From Bradyrhizobium roseum (lineage in GTDB: Bacteria; Pseudomonadota; Alphaproteobacteria; Rhizobiales; Xanthobacteraceae), in NCBI RefSeq assembly GCF_030413175.1, contig NZ_CP129212.1, positions 1,674,001 to 1,738,000 on the forward strand: a stretch of DNA of 64,000 nucleotides, read 5' to 3'. The position numbers and the translations under genes were made by a program. Each line of letters opens with the position of its first letter. The stretch's first letter is position 1. Under the pieces are notes generated by a model that was given only the letters and a program-made list of their open reading frames with translations, was not told where the DNA came from and ran no database searches. Below, in pieces: positions 20,464 to 35,483 of the stretch.

Positions 20464-20496
20464 GGGTGGGCACGGCGCATGCACCGTTGCCCACCC
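20464..20496. terminator. hairpin between convergent ligD and DUF3309 genes
   Basis: gggtgggca at 20464 pairs with tgcccaccc ending at 20496, extended by cgg/ccg with a one-base bulge. It lies between the two stop codons and is preceded on the plus strand by an A-run, so a bidirectional intrinsic terminator is likely; on the minus strand that A-run reads as a T-run after the stem. Confidence 0.65.
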
Positions 20497-20515
20497 AGCC
20501 ATTTCGATACTTGGC

Positions 20516-20680
20516 TTACAGCTTCCCGAGCAGCAACAGCACCAGCAGGATCACGATGATCAGACCCAGACCGCCGCCGCCGTAATAGCCGGTGCCGTAG
20601 AACGGTCCGCCGCCGATGCCGCTGAAACCGCCGAGCAGGGCAATGATGAGAATGATAAGAATGATGGTCCCGAGTGACAT
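20516..20680 (-). CDS. DUF3309 small glycine-rich membrane protein
   Basis: A 54-residue protein: hydrophobic start MSLGTIILIILIIALLGG, a glycine/tyrosine-rich middle (GIGGGPFYGTGYYGGGG), and a second hydrophobic helix ending in LLLLGKL. This helix-glycine turn-helix layout and the MSLGTI start match DUF3309, a family of tiny membrane proteins common in Bradyrhizobium and often seen near stress genes. Function is unknown. A ggagaaattc ribosome site precedes the start. It is convergent with ligD and divergent from the PHA-region gene. Confidence 0.85.
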   Translation of the reverse strand: MSLGTIILIILIIALLGGFSGIGGGPFYGTGYYGGGGLGLIIVILLVLLLLGKL

Positions 20681-20844
20681 GAATTTCTCCTCAGCCTGGT
20701 GGGCCGTGTGTTTCGTTCCGTGTGCGGCGGATCAACACAGGGGAACTGCGAAAGTTCCGTTGTGCGGTGCGATAATGCGGTGCGCTCTTCCTTTCGAAGC
20801 CTGTGTGATTACATGGAGTTGGAAGAGAGAAGAGGTTTTTGGCG

Positions 20845-21156
20845 ATGAGCAAACCACTGGTCGTTTCGATTCCGCACAGCCTGGGACGCGAGGAAGCGAT
20901 GCGACGATTGAAATCCGGGCTTTCCCGCGCTGCTTCCAGCGTGCCGGTGTTGAGCGTCGATGAAGAGCGCTGGGAGGACAGCCGGATGATCTTTCGCGTC
21001 CGCGCGATGGGCCAGGCGGCGGCCGGCCATGTCGATGTTGCCGAGGATCACGTGCAGGTCGAAGTCGTGCTGCCGTGGCTGCTCCAACGCTTTGCCGAAG
21101 CGGCGCAGGCCGCGATCCAGAACCGCGGCAAGCTGTTGCTGACCAAGAAGAGCTGA
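20845..21156 (+). CDS. polyhydroxyalkanoic acid system family protein (PHA_gran_rgn)
   Basis: A 103-residue cytoplasmic protein matching the PHA-granule-region family: SKPLVVSIPHSLGREEAMRRLKSGL at the N-terminus, alternating strands in the middle (MIFRVRAMGQAAAGHVDVAEDHVQVEVVLPWLL), and the ending RGKLLLTKK. Members occur near polyhydroxybutyrate genes in some bacteria, but the biochemical role is not established, and no pha genes lie nearby here. ATG at 20845 is preferred to a TTG six bases upstream. Its stop is only 3 bases from the treY stop on the other strand, leaving no room for a separate terminator. Confidence 0.85.
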   Translation: MSKPLVVSIPHSLGREEAMRRLKSGLSRAASSVPVLSVDEERWEDSRMIFRVRAMGQAAAGHVDVAEDHVQVEVVLPWLLQRFAEAAQAAIQNRGKLLLTKKS

Positions 21157-21159
21157 AGT

Positions 21160-23949
21160 CTAGGCCCGGCTGTGCTTTCGCGCCGGCTTCACGGCACCGG
21201 CGAAACTGGCTTTCAGCACGGCGACCGGCAGATGTGTCAGCAGATCGGACAGGCGCAATTGCGTGGCGTCGGCATCTGCAAAGCCTTCCACTGCATAACC
21301 GCCCACATCAAGCGTGGCTTCAAACGTCTTCGCGTCGGGCCAGTGTCTGCCGCCATTGGTCAATGGCGCAAACCAACGCGTGACCACGACGATCGCGGCC
21401 TCGCGGTCGCGTCGGCGGGCAAAAGCGACGAAGTGGTCGCCCTGTGGCCCGGTCACTTCCAACGGCTGATATTCGCCGTTCGTGAATACATCGGTCAGTT
21501 GGGTCCGCATCTTGAGCAGATGCCGGGTCCAGGCCAGCTTCAAATGCCCGCTTGGCCATTTATCGACCAGGCGTTCCCAGTCCGGGTTCTCCAGCGCCGC
21601 GAGGCGGCCGGCGCGTGCAACGAAGTCGACCTGCCGCCGGTTGTCGGGGTCGACCAGTGAAAAATCCCAAAGCTCCGTACCCTGATAGAAGTCAGGCACA
21701 CCCGGCATCATCGCCTTGAGCGTGATCTGGCTGAGCGAATTCAATGCGCCCATCAGCGACAGCCGCTGCGCCAGCGTTTGCAGCGAATCCAGAAATTCAC
21801 CCGAGAGCGCGGGATCGAGGATCTTTTCGATGAAGGTCTTGATACCGGTCTCATAGGCGGCGTGAGGATTGAGCCAACTCGTCTCCTCCTTGCCCTCGCG
21901 GGCCGCTTTGAGCGCATATCCCTGCATCCGTACGGGAAAATCGGCATCCTCCGGCTGCCACGCGCCAAGCAGCGCCTGATACAGCATGTATTCGAAGGTG
22001 GCCGACGGTGCGCGCAAATTTCCATCGACCGTAAGGTGCGGCGCGTTGAGCAGCTTCCATCGCGCGACCGCGCTGGTCCATTCGCCCGGCATTTCCGCCA
22101 ACGCCAGGATGCGCGCCCGCGCATCCTCGCCGCGCTTGGTGTCGTGAGTCGCGGTAGCCGTCATGCCGTGCGGCCATTCGCGAGTGCGCGCTTGCATCAT
22201 GCCGTGAAATTCATCCACTGGAAGCGCGCGTGCGGCCGGATCGCCGCCCACCTCATTGAGTGCCAGCAGGCGGTGGTAACGATAGAACGTGGTGTCCTCG
22301 AGCGATTTCGCCATCATCGGGCCGGTGAACTGCTGCACCTTCAGGGCAAACCGGCGAACACGCGGTGCGCTGTGGGGCGGACTTCCCGGCTTGATCAAAT
22401 CCATCGTCAGCGTGTCGCGGAGAAAGTCGAAAATGCCGTCATCGGCGGCGAACCAGTCGGCGCGCGCCCGTTCGATCGTCGTCGACATCAATTCGCGATC
22501 ATGGTCCGATGGACCAGACGATGTCAGGTAGGTGCGGTATACCGGGAAGTGCAGCACATAGAGTTCGAGCGCCTGCCGCAGGCTGTCGGCGGAATAATCG
22601 CGGGTAGAGTAATGCCCGCTGGCAATACGTGCGAGCAACCGCGTCAGCACGGTGAATTCGCTGGTCAGCAGCGTCTCCAGCACGCGGCGCTTGGCCTCGC
22701 GCAGGATCGGCTCGAGCTTTGGCGACTGGTTGCTGATCTGGCGCCAGATTTCGTCGAGCGGCTCCAGCCCGCGGCCGTCCGTCAGCACCTGGGTGATAAC
22801 GTTCATCCACTCATAGCCGGTGGTGCCGTGAACGCCGGCAAAGGGCGTCAGCTTTTCGTGCTCGCCGAGAATCTTTTCGATCACCACGTAGAACGGCTGG
22901 CTGGGGCCGCCATGCGCATCACGAACCAGCCGGCGCAAGCGTTGGAAATACTGGACGGGATCGCGCAGACCGTCGATGTGGTCGAGCCGCAGCCCCTGCA
23001 GCTTGTCTTCCGCGATCAGCCGTTTGACCAGCCGATGGACAGCGTCGAATGTGCCGGCGTCCTCGACGCGCAGACCCGCCAGCGTATTGACGTCGAAGAA
23101 CCGCCGGTAGTTGATGTCGCTGGAGGCGAGCCGCCAGTGGCCGAGCTTGTAATGCTGGCGTTCCAGCAGGTGGTGCAGCGAAAGCGTCGGCGCGGGACGA
23201 TCAGCGCCCGCGCGATAGGCTTCCAGCCCACGTTCGATGATATCGGTGGCGCCGGAGATCGCCTTCAACTCGCTCTTGAAGGCAGGCGCTTCCTTGCGGC
23301 TCGGACGACGTGGGCCCTGATGCCGCGACGCAAGTGCAAGGATTTCTTTGCCGGCTGCAACGTCTTCCGCGCCGGTCTCCTTGACAATCATGCGGAGGAT
23401 TTCGCCATAACGCTCCGGCGCGATCGGCAGCCGGTGCTCGAAATACCACGCCGAAAAGCTGCCTTCGGCGGCATCGTAGCGCAGCTCGATCTCGCCATTT
23501 TCCAATGCCTGGCCGTAGGACGAGCCGATGATCGGCAGCAGCACGCCGCCGCGGGCGCGGTAGGGCAATTGCTCCCAGTCGATGTCGAAGGAGGCCGCGT
23601 GCGGCGAGGCAGGGCCCCATTCCAGCACGTCGAGCCACCAGGGATTATCCGCAAAATGGACACCGACATGGTTGGGTACAAAATCCAGGATCAACCCGAG
23701 ATCGTGCTGCCGCAGCGCGGCGCTCAGCCGTTCAAAGCCGTCCTCACCACCGAGCTCGGGGTTGAACTGGGCGTGGTCGATAACGTCGTAGCCATGTGCG
23801 CTGCCCTTGCGGGCGCGCATGAAAGGCGAGGCATAGAGATGGGTGATGCCGAGCGACTTCAGGTAAGGCACCACTGAAGTCGCAGCGTCAAAATCGAAAT
23901 CCGCCGATAGTTGCAGGCGGTAGGTTGCGATCGGGATCGCCGGGGGCAT
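21160..23949 (-). CDS. treY: malto-oligosyltrehalose synthase
   Basis: Converts the reducing-end alpha-1,4 bond of a maltodextrin into an alpha,alpha-1,1 bond, giving maltooligosyl-trehalose for TreZ. The 929-residue GH13 protein has the N-terminal barrel (PIATYRLQLSADFDFDAA, LGITHLYASPF, LDFVPNHVG), the nucleophile region GLRLDHIDGLRDP, the acid/base region EKILGEHEKL, and the ATHDTKRGEDARARI motif characteristic of TreY. Length fits the family (somewhat long for GH13). It is the last gene of the treS-glgB-glgX-treZ-treY operon, 4 bases after treZ. Confidence 0.96.
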   Translation of the reverse strand: MPPAIPIATYRLQLSADFDFDAATSVVPYLKSLGITHLYASPFMRARKGSAHGYDVIDHAQFNPELGGEDGFERLSAALRQHDLGLILDFVPNHVGVHFADNPWWLDVLEWGPASPHAASFDIDWEQLPYRARGGVLLPIIGSSYGQALENGEIELRYDAAEGSFSAWYFEHRLPIAPERYGEILRMIVKETGAEDVAAGKEILALASRHQGPRRPSRKEAPAFKSELKAISGATDIIERGLEAYRAGADRPAPTLSLHHLLERQHYKLGHWRLASSDINYRRFFDVNTLAGLRVEDAGTFDAVHRLVKRLIAEDKLQGLRLDHIDGLRDPVQYFQRLRRLVRDAHGGPSQPFYVVIEKILGEHEKLTPFAGVHGTTGYEWMNVITQVLTDGRGLEPLDEIWRQISNQSPKLEPILREAKRRVLETLLTSEFTVLTRLLARIASGHYSTRDYSADSLRQALELYVLHFPVYRTYLTSSGPSDHDRELMSTTIERARADWFAADDGIFDFLRDTLTMDLIKPGSPPHSAPRVRRFALKVQQFTGPMMAKSLEDTTFYRYHRLLALNEVGGDPAARALPVDEFHGMMQARTREWPHGMTATATHDTKRGEDARARILALAEMPGEWTSAVARWKLLNAPHLTVDGNLRAPSATFEYMLYQALLGAWQPEDADFPVRMQGYALKAAREGKEETSWLNPHAAYETGIKTFIEKILDPALSGEFLDSLQTLAQRLSLMGALNSLSQITLKAMMPGVPDFYQGTELWDFSLVDPDNRRQVDFVARAGRLAALENPDWERLVDKWPSGHLKLAWTRHLLKMRTQLTDVFTNGEYQPLEVTGPQGDHFVAFARRRDREAAIVVVTRWFAPLTNGGRHWPDAKTFEATLDVGGYAVEGFADADATQLRLSDLLTHLPVAVLKASFAGAVKPARKHSRA

Positions 23950-23953
23950 TTTC

Positions 23954-25711
23954 CTATCCGATGCGCCAGAGCACGGTCCAGGGCGGAACGCTGTCGCCCA
24001 ACTCGCTGCCCCAGATCAGGGTTCCCGCGGACTGGTCCGGCGGATGACTGATTGCCTGCTCCGACAGGTTGGCAAGCAGCCAGAGCATAGCGCCATCGCC
24101 CATCCGCCAATGCGCCGTCAGCAGGCGGTTTTCGTCCGCGGAAGCCTCGCCAAAGGTTGCGTTCGCAAGACGCGGGATGATTTCTTTCCGGCGTATTTTC
24201 AGGAGGTCTCGTACCAGCGTCAGCCGCTTCTGCGCGGCTGGGGTAGTCGGTTCGTTCCAGTCAAGCACGGCGGCGTCGCGGCTTGATCGATCGAGCGCAT
24301 CCGGCACCTCGTCGCCATACGCTTCGTAGGCCCAGGCCAACTCAACGCGGCGGCCCTTGCGGACGGCGTCCGCGAGATCACCGCCGAAATCACAGAAGAA
24401 CGGGAAGGGCGACTTCGAGCCCCATTCCTCACCCATGAACAGCATGGGTATGGAAGGCGACAGCAACAGCACGGTAAGCCCCGCCTCGATGGCGCGTACA
24501 TCGGCGGTGCTTTCAAGGCGGTCGCCGAGGGCGCGATTACCGATCTGGTCGTGGTTTTGCACGAAGTTGATGAAGGCGGTCGGCGCCAGATGGCCGCTCG
24601 GCTCGCCGCGCCGGCCGCCGCGAAACGCCGACGGCTCTCCCTGATAGACGAAGCCGGATGCCAGCGAGCGCGCGATGTCCGAGATCGGCGCCTGCTGGTA
24701 GTCGACATAATAGCCCTGCTTCTCGCCGGTCATCAGCACACGCCAGGCGTGATGATAGTCGTCGTTCCACTGCGCGCGGTATTTTCCCTGCGGCGGATCT
24801 TCGTCGGCGTCCAGAAGACTGGCGCGGTTGTCACCGTTCTCCAGCACGAGATGAATGTGCCGGCCGGTCTCGGCGGCAAGCTTGCCGGCGGCGGCGCTGA
24901 TATCGTGCAGCAGCGACAGCCCGCCCGGCTCGACGATCGCGTTGACAGCATCGAGCCGCAGCCCGTCGAAGCGATAGTCGCGCAGCCAGGAGACGGCGTT
25001 TTCAATGGCGAAGGCGCGGACTTGCCCGACGCGATAGTCGATCGCGCCGCCCCAGGGCGTGTGGGCGTCGGTGAAGAAGGAAGGCGCGTAACGGCCAAGA
25101 TAATTTCCTTCCGGACCGAAATGGTTATAGACCACGTCGAGCATCACCATCAGCCCGCGCAGATGCGCCGCGTCGATCAGCGCCTTGAGATCCTCGGGCC
25201 GCCCATAGGCGCTTTCTGGCGCGTACCACAGCACGCCGTCATAGCCCCAGTTCCGGGAGCCGGCGAAATCCGCCAGCGGCATCAGTTCGAGTGCGGTAAT
25301 GCCGGTCTCGACCAGATGATCCAGCCGTTCGATCATCGCGCTATAGGTGCCTTGCGGGGTGAAGGTCCCGACATGGGCCTCGAGGATCACGGCCTCCTGC
25401 CACGGCCGTCCGCGCCAGTCCGCGGCGCGCCATGGATGGGCTTTGTGATCGATCACCTCGCTCGGACCGAATACGTCGTCGGGCTGAAACGCCGATGCAG
25501 GATCCGGGACGTCGATCTCGTCGTCGATGCGAAATTTGTAGCGCGCGCCTGTCGTTACGCCGGCAATGTCGGCCGTGAACCAGCCGTCCTCGCCGCGCGT
25601 CATGGCATGGGGTTGCGCCAGCATGACGTCGACGCGCTTCGCCGCCGGCGCCCAAAGCCGAAACCGCGTGCCGTCAATTGTCAGCCGCGGACCGAATTGA
25701 CCGTCATTCAT
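23954..25711 (-). CDS. treZ: malto-oligosyltrehalose trehalohydrolase
   Basis: Releases free trehalose from the product of TreY. The 585-residue GH13 protein has an N-terminal beta-sandwich (FGPRLTIDGTRFRLWAPAAKRVDVML), then the barrel with LMVMLDVVYNHFGPEGNYL, nucleophile region YRFDGLRLDAVNAI, acid/base context HLVLENGDNRAS, and FVQNHDQIGNRALGDRL, which together identify TreZ rather than a branching enzyme. Its start overlaps the glgX stop by 4 bases, showing tight coupling within the operon. Confidence 0.96.
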   Translation of the reverse strand: MNDGQFGPRLTIDGTRFRLWAPAAKRVDVMLAQPHAMTRGEDGWFTADIAGVTTGARYKFRIDDEIDVPDPASAFQPDDVFGPSEVIDHKAHPWRAADWRGRPWQEAVILEAHVGTFTPQGTYSAMIERLDHLVETGITALELMPLADFAGSRNWGYDGVLWYAPESAYGRPEDLKALIDAAHLRGLMVMLDVVYNHFGPEGNYLGRYAPSFFTDAHTPWGGAIDYRVGQVRAFAIENAVSWLRDYRFDGLRLDAVNAIVEPGGLSLLHDISAAAGKLAAETGRHIHLVLENGDNRASLLDADEDPPQGKYRAQWNDDYHHAWRVLMTGEKQGYYVDYQQAPISDIARSLASGFVYQGEPSAFRGGRRGEPSGHLAPTAFINFVQNHDQIGNRALGDRLESTADVRAIEAGLTVLLLSPSIPMLFMGEEWGSKSPFPFFCDFGGDLADAVRKGRRVELAWAYEAYGDEVPDALDRSSRDAAVLDWNEPTTPAAQKRLTLVRDLLKIRRKEIIPRLANATFGEASADENRLLTAHWRMGDGAMLWLLANLSEQAISHPPDQSAGTLIWGSELGDSVPPWTVLWRIG

Positions 25712-27783
25712 GCCGTGCCTGCGAAGGCAAGCACCGACCTGGGCGGCGCGCTAGTCTCGGCACCTGATGCGAATTCGGTGGGGCTCTGCACGGCCTCGAC
25801 CGTGTTCAGCACCTGCTGCCAGTTCCTATATTCGGGCATTTCGGGCAATTTGAAACCGATTTCCTCAGGGGCGGCGTTCAGAACGATAAAGATCGGCGGC
25901 TGGCCTTGTTCCATCGGGCCCAGCACATAGGCGAGGAAGCGGCCATCCGGAAAAGTCCAGTCCTCTTCCTTCATTTCCTCGGCCGCCGGCGTCAGCCACA
26001 GCACGCCATAGGAACCGTCCGCACGCCGGCCATCGAGCCAGCGCTGGCAGCGAAGCTGGGCGAAGCGCCGGCGTAGCGCGGTCATGTGGCTGACGAACTC
26101 GGTGAGGTCCTCGCCGGGCTTGCCCAGATTGTCCCAGTTGACCCAACCGGTCTCGTTGTCCTGGCAATAGGCGTTATTGTTGCCATTCTGCGAATTGCCG
26201 ACCTCGTCTCCGGCCAGCATCAGGGGCGTCCCCTGCGCCAGGAACAGGCAGGCGAGCTGGTTCTTGCGCAACTGCCGGCGCAGCGCGGTGATCGCGGCGT
26301 CGCCGGTCGGGCCCTCATGGCCGCAATTATTGCTGTGGTTGTCGTTGGAGCCGTCGCGATTGTCCTCGCCATTGGCTTCGTTGTGCTTGTCGTTGTAGCT
26401 GAACAGGTCGGCCAGCGTAAAACCGTCATGGACGGTGATGTGGTTGACGCTGGCCCGGGTGGCGCGATTGTCGTGATGAAACAGGTCGGAGGAAGCCGTC
26501 ATGCGGCGCGAGACCTCGCCGATCAGGCTGCCTTCGCCGCTCCAGTAGCGCCGCATCGCGCTACGATAGCGGTCGTTCCATTCCGACCATTGCGAGGGAA
26601 ATGCGCCGACCTGATAGCCACCCATGCCGAGATCCCAGGGTTCGGCGACCAGCTTGACGGTCGACAGCACCGGATCCTGTCGCACCGCAGTCAGGAACGA
26701 GGCATTGCGGTCATAGCCGTTGGGGCCCCGCGCCAGCGTGGTGGCGAGGTCGAAGCGAAAGCCGTCGACATGGCAGACCTCGACCCAGTACCGCAGCGAA
26801 TCCATCGTCATCTGCAGCACGCGCGGATGGGTCAGATTGACCGAGCTGCCGCAGCCGGTGAAGTCGTCGTAATAGCGCGGCTGTTCCTTGTTGAGCCAGT
26901 AATAGGATGCATTGTCGATGCCGCGGAACGACAGCGTCGGGCCGAGATGGTTCCCCTCGGCGGTGTGGTTATAGACCACGTCGAGCATCACCTCGATGCC
27001 GGCATCGTGCAGCCGCGCCACGGTGGTGCGGAACGCATCGAGGGCGTTGTCCTGCGCGTAACGCGGCTCCGGCGCGAAGAATGCCAGCGTGTTGTAGCCC
27101 CAGTAATTGGAAAGTCTTCGTTCGATCAGCACCCGGTCGTCGATCAGGCCGTGAACCGGCAGCAATTCGATGGTGGTGACGCCGAGCTTCTTGAGATGGT
27201 CAATCATCGCCGGCGAGCACAGTCCGCCATAGGTGCCGCGCCAGCCGGGAGCAACGTCCTCGCGCTTTTGCGTCAGGCCCTTGACGTGGGCCTCGTAGAT
27301 GATGGTGTCTTCCCAGGGGATGTTGGGGCGTATCTCACGGCGGCCCCAGTTGAAGGTTTCGTCGACCACAACGGCCTTGGGCATGCCGCGCGCATTGTCG
27401 CGGCGGTCGAAGGAAAGGTCTTCGCGCGCGCTGCCGGTGCGATAGCCGAAATGCGCGTCGCTCCACACCAGACGGCCGGCGAGCCGCTTGGCGTAGGGGT
27501 CGAGCAGCAGCTTGTTGGCGTTGAATCGGTGTCCGCGTTCGGGCGCATAGGTGCCGTGAACGCGATAGCCATAGAGCTGCCCGGGCGAAACGTCGTTGAG
27601 ATAGCCGTGCCAGATGTCCTCATTGCGCTCGGGCAGTTCGATCCGCTCGAGCTCGCGGCGCCCCTGGCCGTCGAACAGGCAGAGCTCGACCTTTTCCGCA
27701 TTGGCCGAGAACAGCGCAAAGTTGGTGCCGCGTCCGTCCCAGGTTGCTCCAAGGCGGGCAGGGCTTCCCGCGGACAAGCGCAT
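25708..27783 (-). CDS. glgX: glycogen debranching protein
   Basis: Isoamylase-type GH13 enzyme that cuts alpha-1,6 branches, providing linear maltodextrins that TreY can use. The 691-residue protein shows the isoamylase N-terminal domain (GATWDGRGTNFALFSANAEKVELCL), VMLDVVYNHTAEGN, nucleophile region VDGFRFDLATTLAR, acid region KLVAEPWDLGMGGYQVG, and VNHITVHDGFTLADLFSYNDKHNEANGEDN, a block diagnostic of GlgX. It lies between glgB (3-base gap) and treZ (4-base overlap). Confidence 0.96.
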   Translation of the reverse strand: MRLSAGSPARLGATWDGRGTNFALFSANAEKVELCLFDGQGRRELERIELPERNEDIWHGYLNDVSPGQLYGYRVHGTYAPERGHRFNANKLLLDPYAKRLAGRLVWSDAHFGYRTGSAREDLSFDRRDNARGMPKAVVVDETFNWGRREIRPNIPWEDTIIYEAHVKGLTQKREDVAPGWRGTYGGLCSPAMIDHLKKLGVTTIELLPVHGLIDDRVLIERRLSNYWGYNTLAFFAPEPRYAQDNALDAFRTTVARLHDAGIEVMLDVVYNHTAEGNHLGPTLSFRGIDNASYYWLNKEQPRYYDDFTGCGSSVNLTHPRVLQMTMDSLRYWVEVCHVDGFRFDLATTLARGPNGYDRNASFLTAVRQDPVLSTVKLVAEPWDLGMGGYQVGAFPSQWSEWNDRYRSAMRRYWSGEGSLIGEVSRRMTASSDLFHHDNRATRASVNHITVHDGFTLADLFSYNDKHNEANGEDNRDGSNDNHSNNCGHEGPTGDAAITALRRQLRKNQLACLFLAQGTPLMLAGDEVGNSQNGNNNAYCQDNETGWVNWDNLGKPGEDLTEFVSHMTALRRRFAQLRCQRWLDGRRADGSYGVLWLTPAAEEMKEEDWTFPDGRFLAYVLGPMEQGQPPIFIVLNAAPEEIGFKLPEMPEYRNWQQVLNTVEAVQSPTEFASGAETSAPPRSVLAFAGTA

Positions 27784-27786
27784 GCG

Positions 27787-33311
<5,525 letters not shown>

Positions 33312-33515
33312 TGTGATGCCACTGCCATGGAAATGACGTCCCCGTTTCGTTGGAAGAAAGGGAGACGTTCCGTATTGAGATAGTAAGCCGCTCGGAAGGC
33401 TTTGGTTCCTTGGGAACCGTTGCTGGAATCGAGCGTTAGACACTGCCCATCTCCTTCCCGCAATTGGACAATTTCGCGACATTGGTTTGATGTTTGCGTG
33501 CAAAGTGTGTGCCGA

Positions 33516-35465
33516 ATGAATCTTTTTGCTCAAGCCGACGCCCAGGGGATCCAGACCGAGTTCCTGGACGGCCAGGGTCACCGCCGTGTGACGGACGCCG
33601 CCGCGCTCAAAATTATCCTGGAGGCCTTGCCACCGCAGGCGCCGGGACCCCTGGTCGGCCACCCCGTCGTTGTTCGAGCGGGTCGACCGTCGCGAACCGA
33701 ACTGACGGCTGCGGCGACACTTCCGGTGCGGTGGAAAATCGTTCTGGGTCGGGAGGTTATTGCCGAAGGGGACACTTCCGATCGCGCTATTGAGTGGCCC
33801 ACCGACCTGCCGCCCGGAATCTACCGGCTGCAGGTGAGCGATGCGGTGAACACCGAGGATGTACCGCTGATTTCGGCGCCGGAACGCGCATTTGGCGGCG
33901 AGTTTGATCGCTGCTGGCTGATCGCGGTCCAGCTTTATGGCGTCCGCTCGGCGCGTAACTGGGGCATGGGCGACTTCACCGATCTCGCCAGCCTCATCGA
34001 ACTTGCCGATCAATTCGGCGCCGACGGCATCGGCCTCAATCCGCTGCACGCCTTGTTCGACGACCGCCCGGGCGATTGCAGCCCATATTCGCCGAACAGC
34101 CGGCTGTTTCTCAACGCGCTCTATATCGACGTCGAAAAACTTCCCGAATTTCAGCCCGATGCCGGCTCGGGCGAGGCACTGGCGCGGTTGCGGGCCGGTG
34201 AAGCCGTGGATTATGTCGGCGTCGCTGCGTTGAAGTGGCAGGCGCTGCGCGCTGCTTTCGCTGCCTTCAAGACCAGCGCCAATCGGGATCGCCAACAGGA
34301 TTTTGACGCATTCCGCGCCGAGCGCGGCGATTTGCTGTCGCATTTTGCCTGCTTCGAGGCGCTACGGCACAAGTTCGGCAAGCCATGGTGGGAATGGCCG
34401 GAAGAGTGGCGGCAGCCGGACGAAGGCAGATGCGCCGCGCTGCGCCGGGGGGAGGATGCCGGCGAGATCGAATTTGTCGAGTTCGTGCAGTGGAACGCCG
34501 ACCGCCAGCTGGGCGCGGCGGCCGACCTGGCGAAGAAGCTCGGCATGAAGGTTGGGCTCTATCTTGACGTCGCGGTCGGCGTGCAGGCCGACGGTTTTGA
34601 CGCCTGGAACGAGCAGGTCGCGATTTCGCGCCTTCTCGGCGTCGGCGCGCCACCCGATCCGCTCAACACAGCCGGCCAGACCTGGGGCCTTGCCGGCTTC
34701 AATGCCGCCGGGTTGGAGCGTGAATCGTTTGCGCCTTACCGAGATATGCTGCGCGCCTCGATGCGCCACGCGGGCGCCATCCGGCTCGACCATGTGCTCG
34801 GGCTGAAGCGGCTCTATCTGGTGCCGCAGGGCTTTACCGCCCGCGACGGCGTCTACGTGCAGATGCCGTTCGAGGCACTGCTGGCGGTGACGGCGCAGGA
34901 AAGCATGGCCAATCGCTGCGTCGTGATCGGCGAGGACCTCGGCACTGTGCCGGAAGGGTTTCGCGATCAGATCGCCGATTGGGGCGTCTGGTCCTATCTC
35001 GTGATGATGTTCGAGCGCGACGATGCGGGCGTGTTCCGCAGCCTCGATCACTACCTGACAAACGCGCTCGTCACCTTCAATACGCATGATCTATCGACCT
35101 ATGCCGGCTGGCGCTCGTTCGGCGATCTTAAGCTGAAGCGCTCGCTCGGCATCGATCCCGGCGAAAGCGACGATGCGCGCTGGCACGCGCTGGCGATGCT
35201 GGACGAAGTGCTGCGCCATAACGCCATCGAGCGCAACGACCTGTATGCCATTGCGAATTTTTTGGCGCGGACCAAATCGAGGTTGCTCGCGGTCTCGCTG
35301 GAGGACCTGCTCGGGGTGGTCGACCAGCCCAATATTCCCGGCACCATCGACGAACATCCGAACTGGCGGCGGCGGCTTCCGGTGTCGATCGAGGACATGA
35401 CGTCCACGGTCGACGTCGACGCGCTCAAGGCGGCGACCCATGAGCGCTCGCGCGCGGCGATCTGA
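33516..35465 (+). CDS. malQ: 4-alpha-glucanotransferase
   Basis: Amylomaltase (GH77): transfers glucan segments between maltodextrins, releasing glucose. The 649-residue protein contains DLASLIELADQFGADGIGLNPLHALF, the nucleophile region AIRLDHVLGLKRLYLVPQG, acid region CVVIGEDLGTVPEGF and TFNTHDLSTYAGW, all MalQ signatures. The ATG at 33516 (MNLFAQADAQGI) is preferred over 33402 because the extra residues are unlike the family. It is divergent from treS (204 bp between), and its reaction fits the same maltodextrin pool, so joint control from the shared spacer is plausible. Confidence 0.94.
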   Translation: MNLFAQADAQGIQTEFLDGQGHRRVTDAAALKIILEALPPQAPGPLVGHPVVVRAGRPSRTELTAAATLPVRWKIVLGREVIAEGDTSDRAIEWPTDLPPGIYRLQVSDAVNTEDVPLISAPERAFGGEFDRCWLIAVQLYGVRSARNWGMGDFTDLASLIELADQFGADGIGLNPLHALFDDRPGDCSPYSPNSRLFLNALYIDVEKLPEFQPDAGSGEALARLRAGEAVDYVGVAALKWQALRAAFAAFKTSANRDRQQDFDAFRAERGDLLSHFACFEALRHKFGKPWWEWPEEWRQPDEGRCAALRRGEDAGEIEFVEFVQWNADRQLGAAADLAKKLGMKVGLYLDVAVGVQADGFDAWNEQVAISRLLGVGAPPDPLNTAGQTWGLAGFNAAGLERESFAPYRDMLRASMRHAGAIRLDHVLGLKRLYLVPQGFTARDGVYVQMPFEALLAVTAQESMANRCVVIGEDLGTVPEGFRDQIADWGVWSYLVMMFERDDAGVFRSLDHYLTNALVTFNTHDLSTYAGWRSFGDLKLKRSLGIDPGESDDARWHALAMLDEVLRHNAIERNDLYAIANFLARTKSRLLAVSLEDLLGVVDQPNIPGTIDEHPNWRRRLPVSIEDMTSTVDVDALKAATHERSRAAI

Positions 35466-35483
35466 CATCAGCGGAAAAACATC

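Noticed and set aside
21778..23877. 699-codon plus-strand frame opposite treY
   Set aside because: Shadow of treY; no domain and unnatural composition.
33312..34343. N-terminal extension of treS to 34343
   Set aside because: The extension lies antisense to malQ and is unlike the family; the GH13 domain starts soon after 33311.
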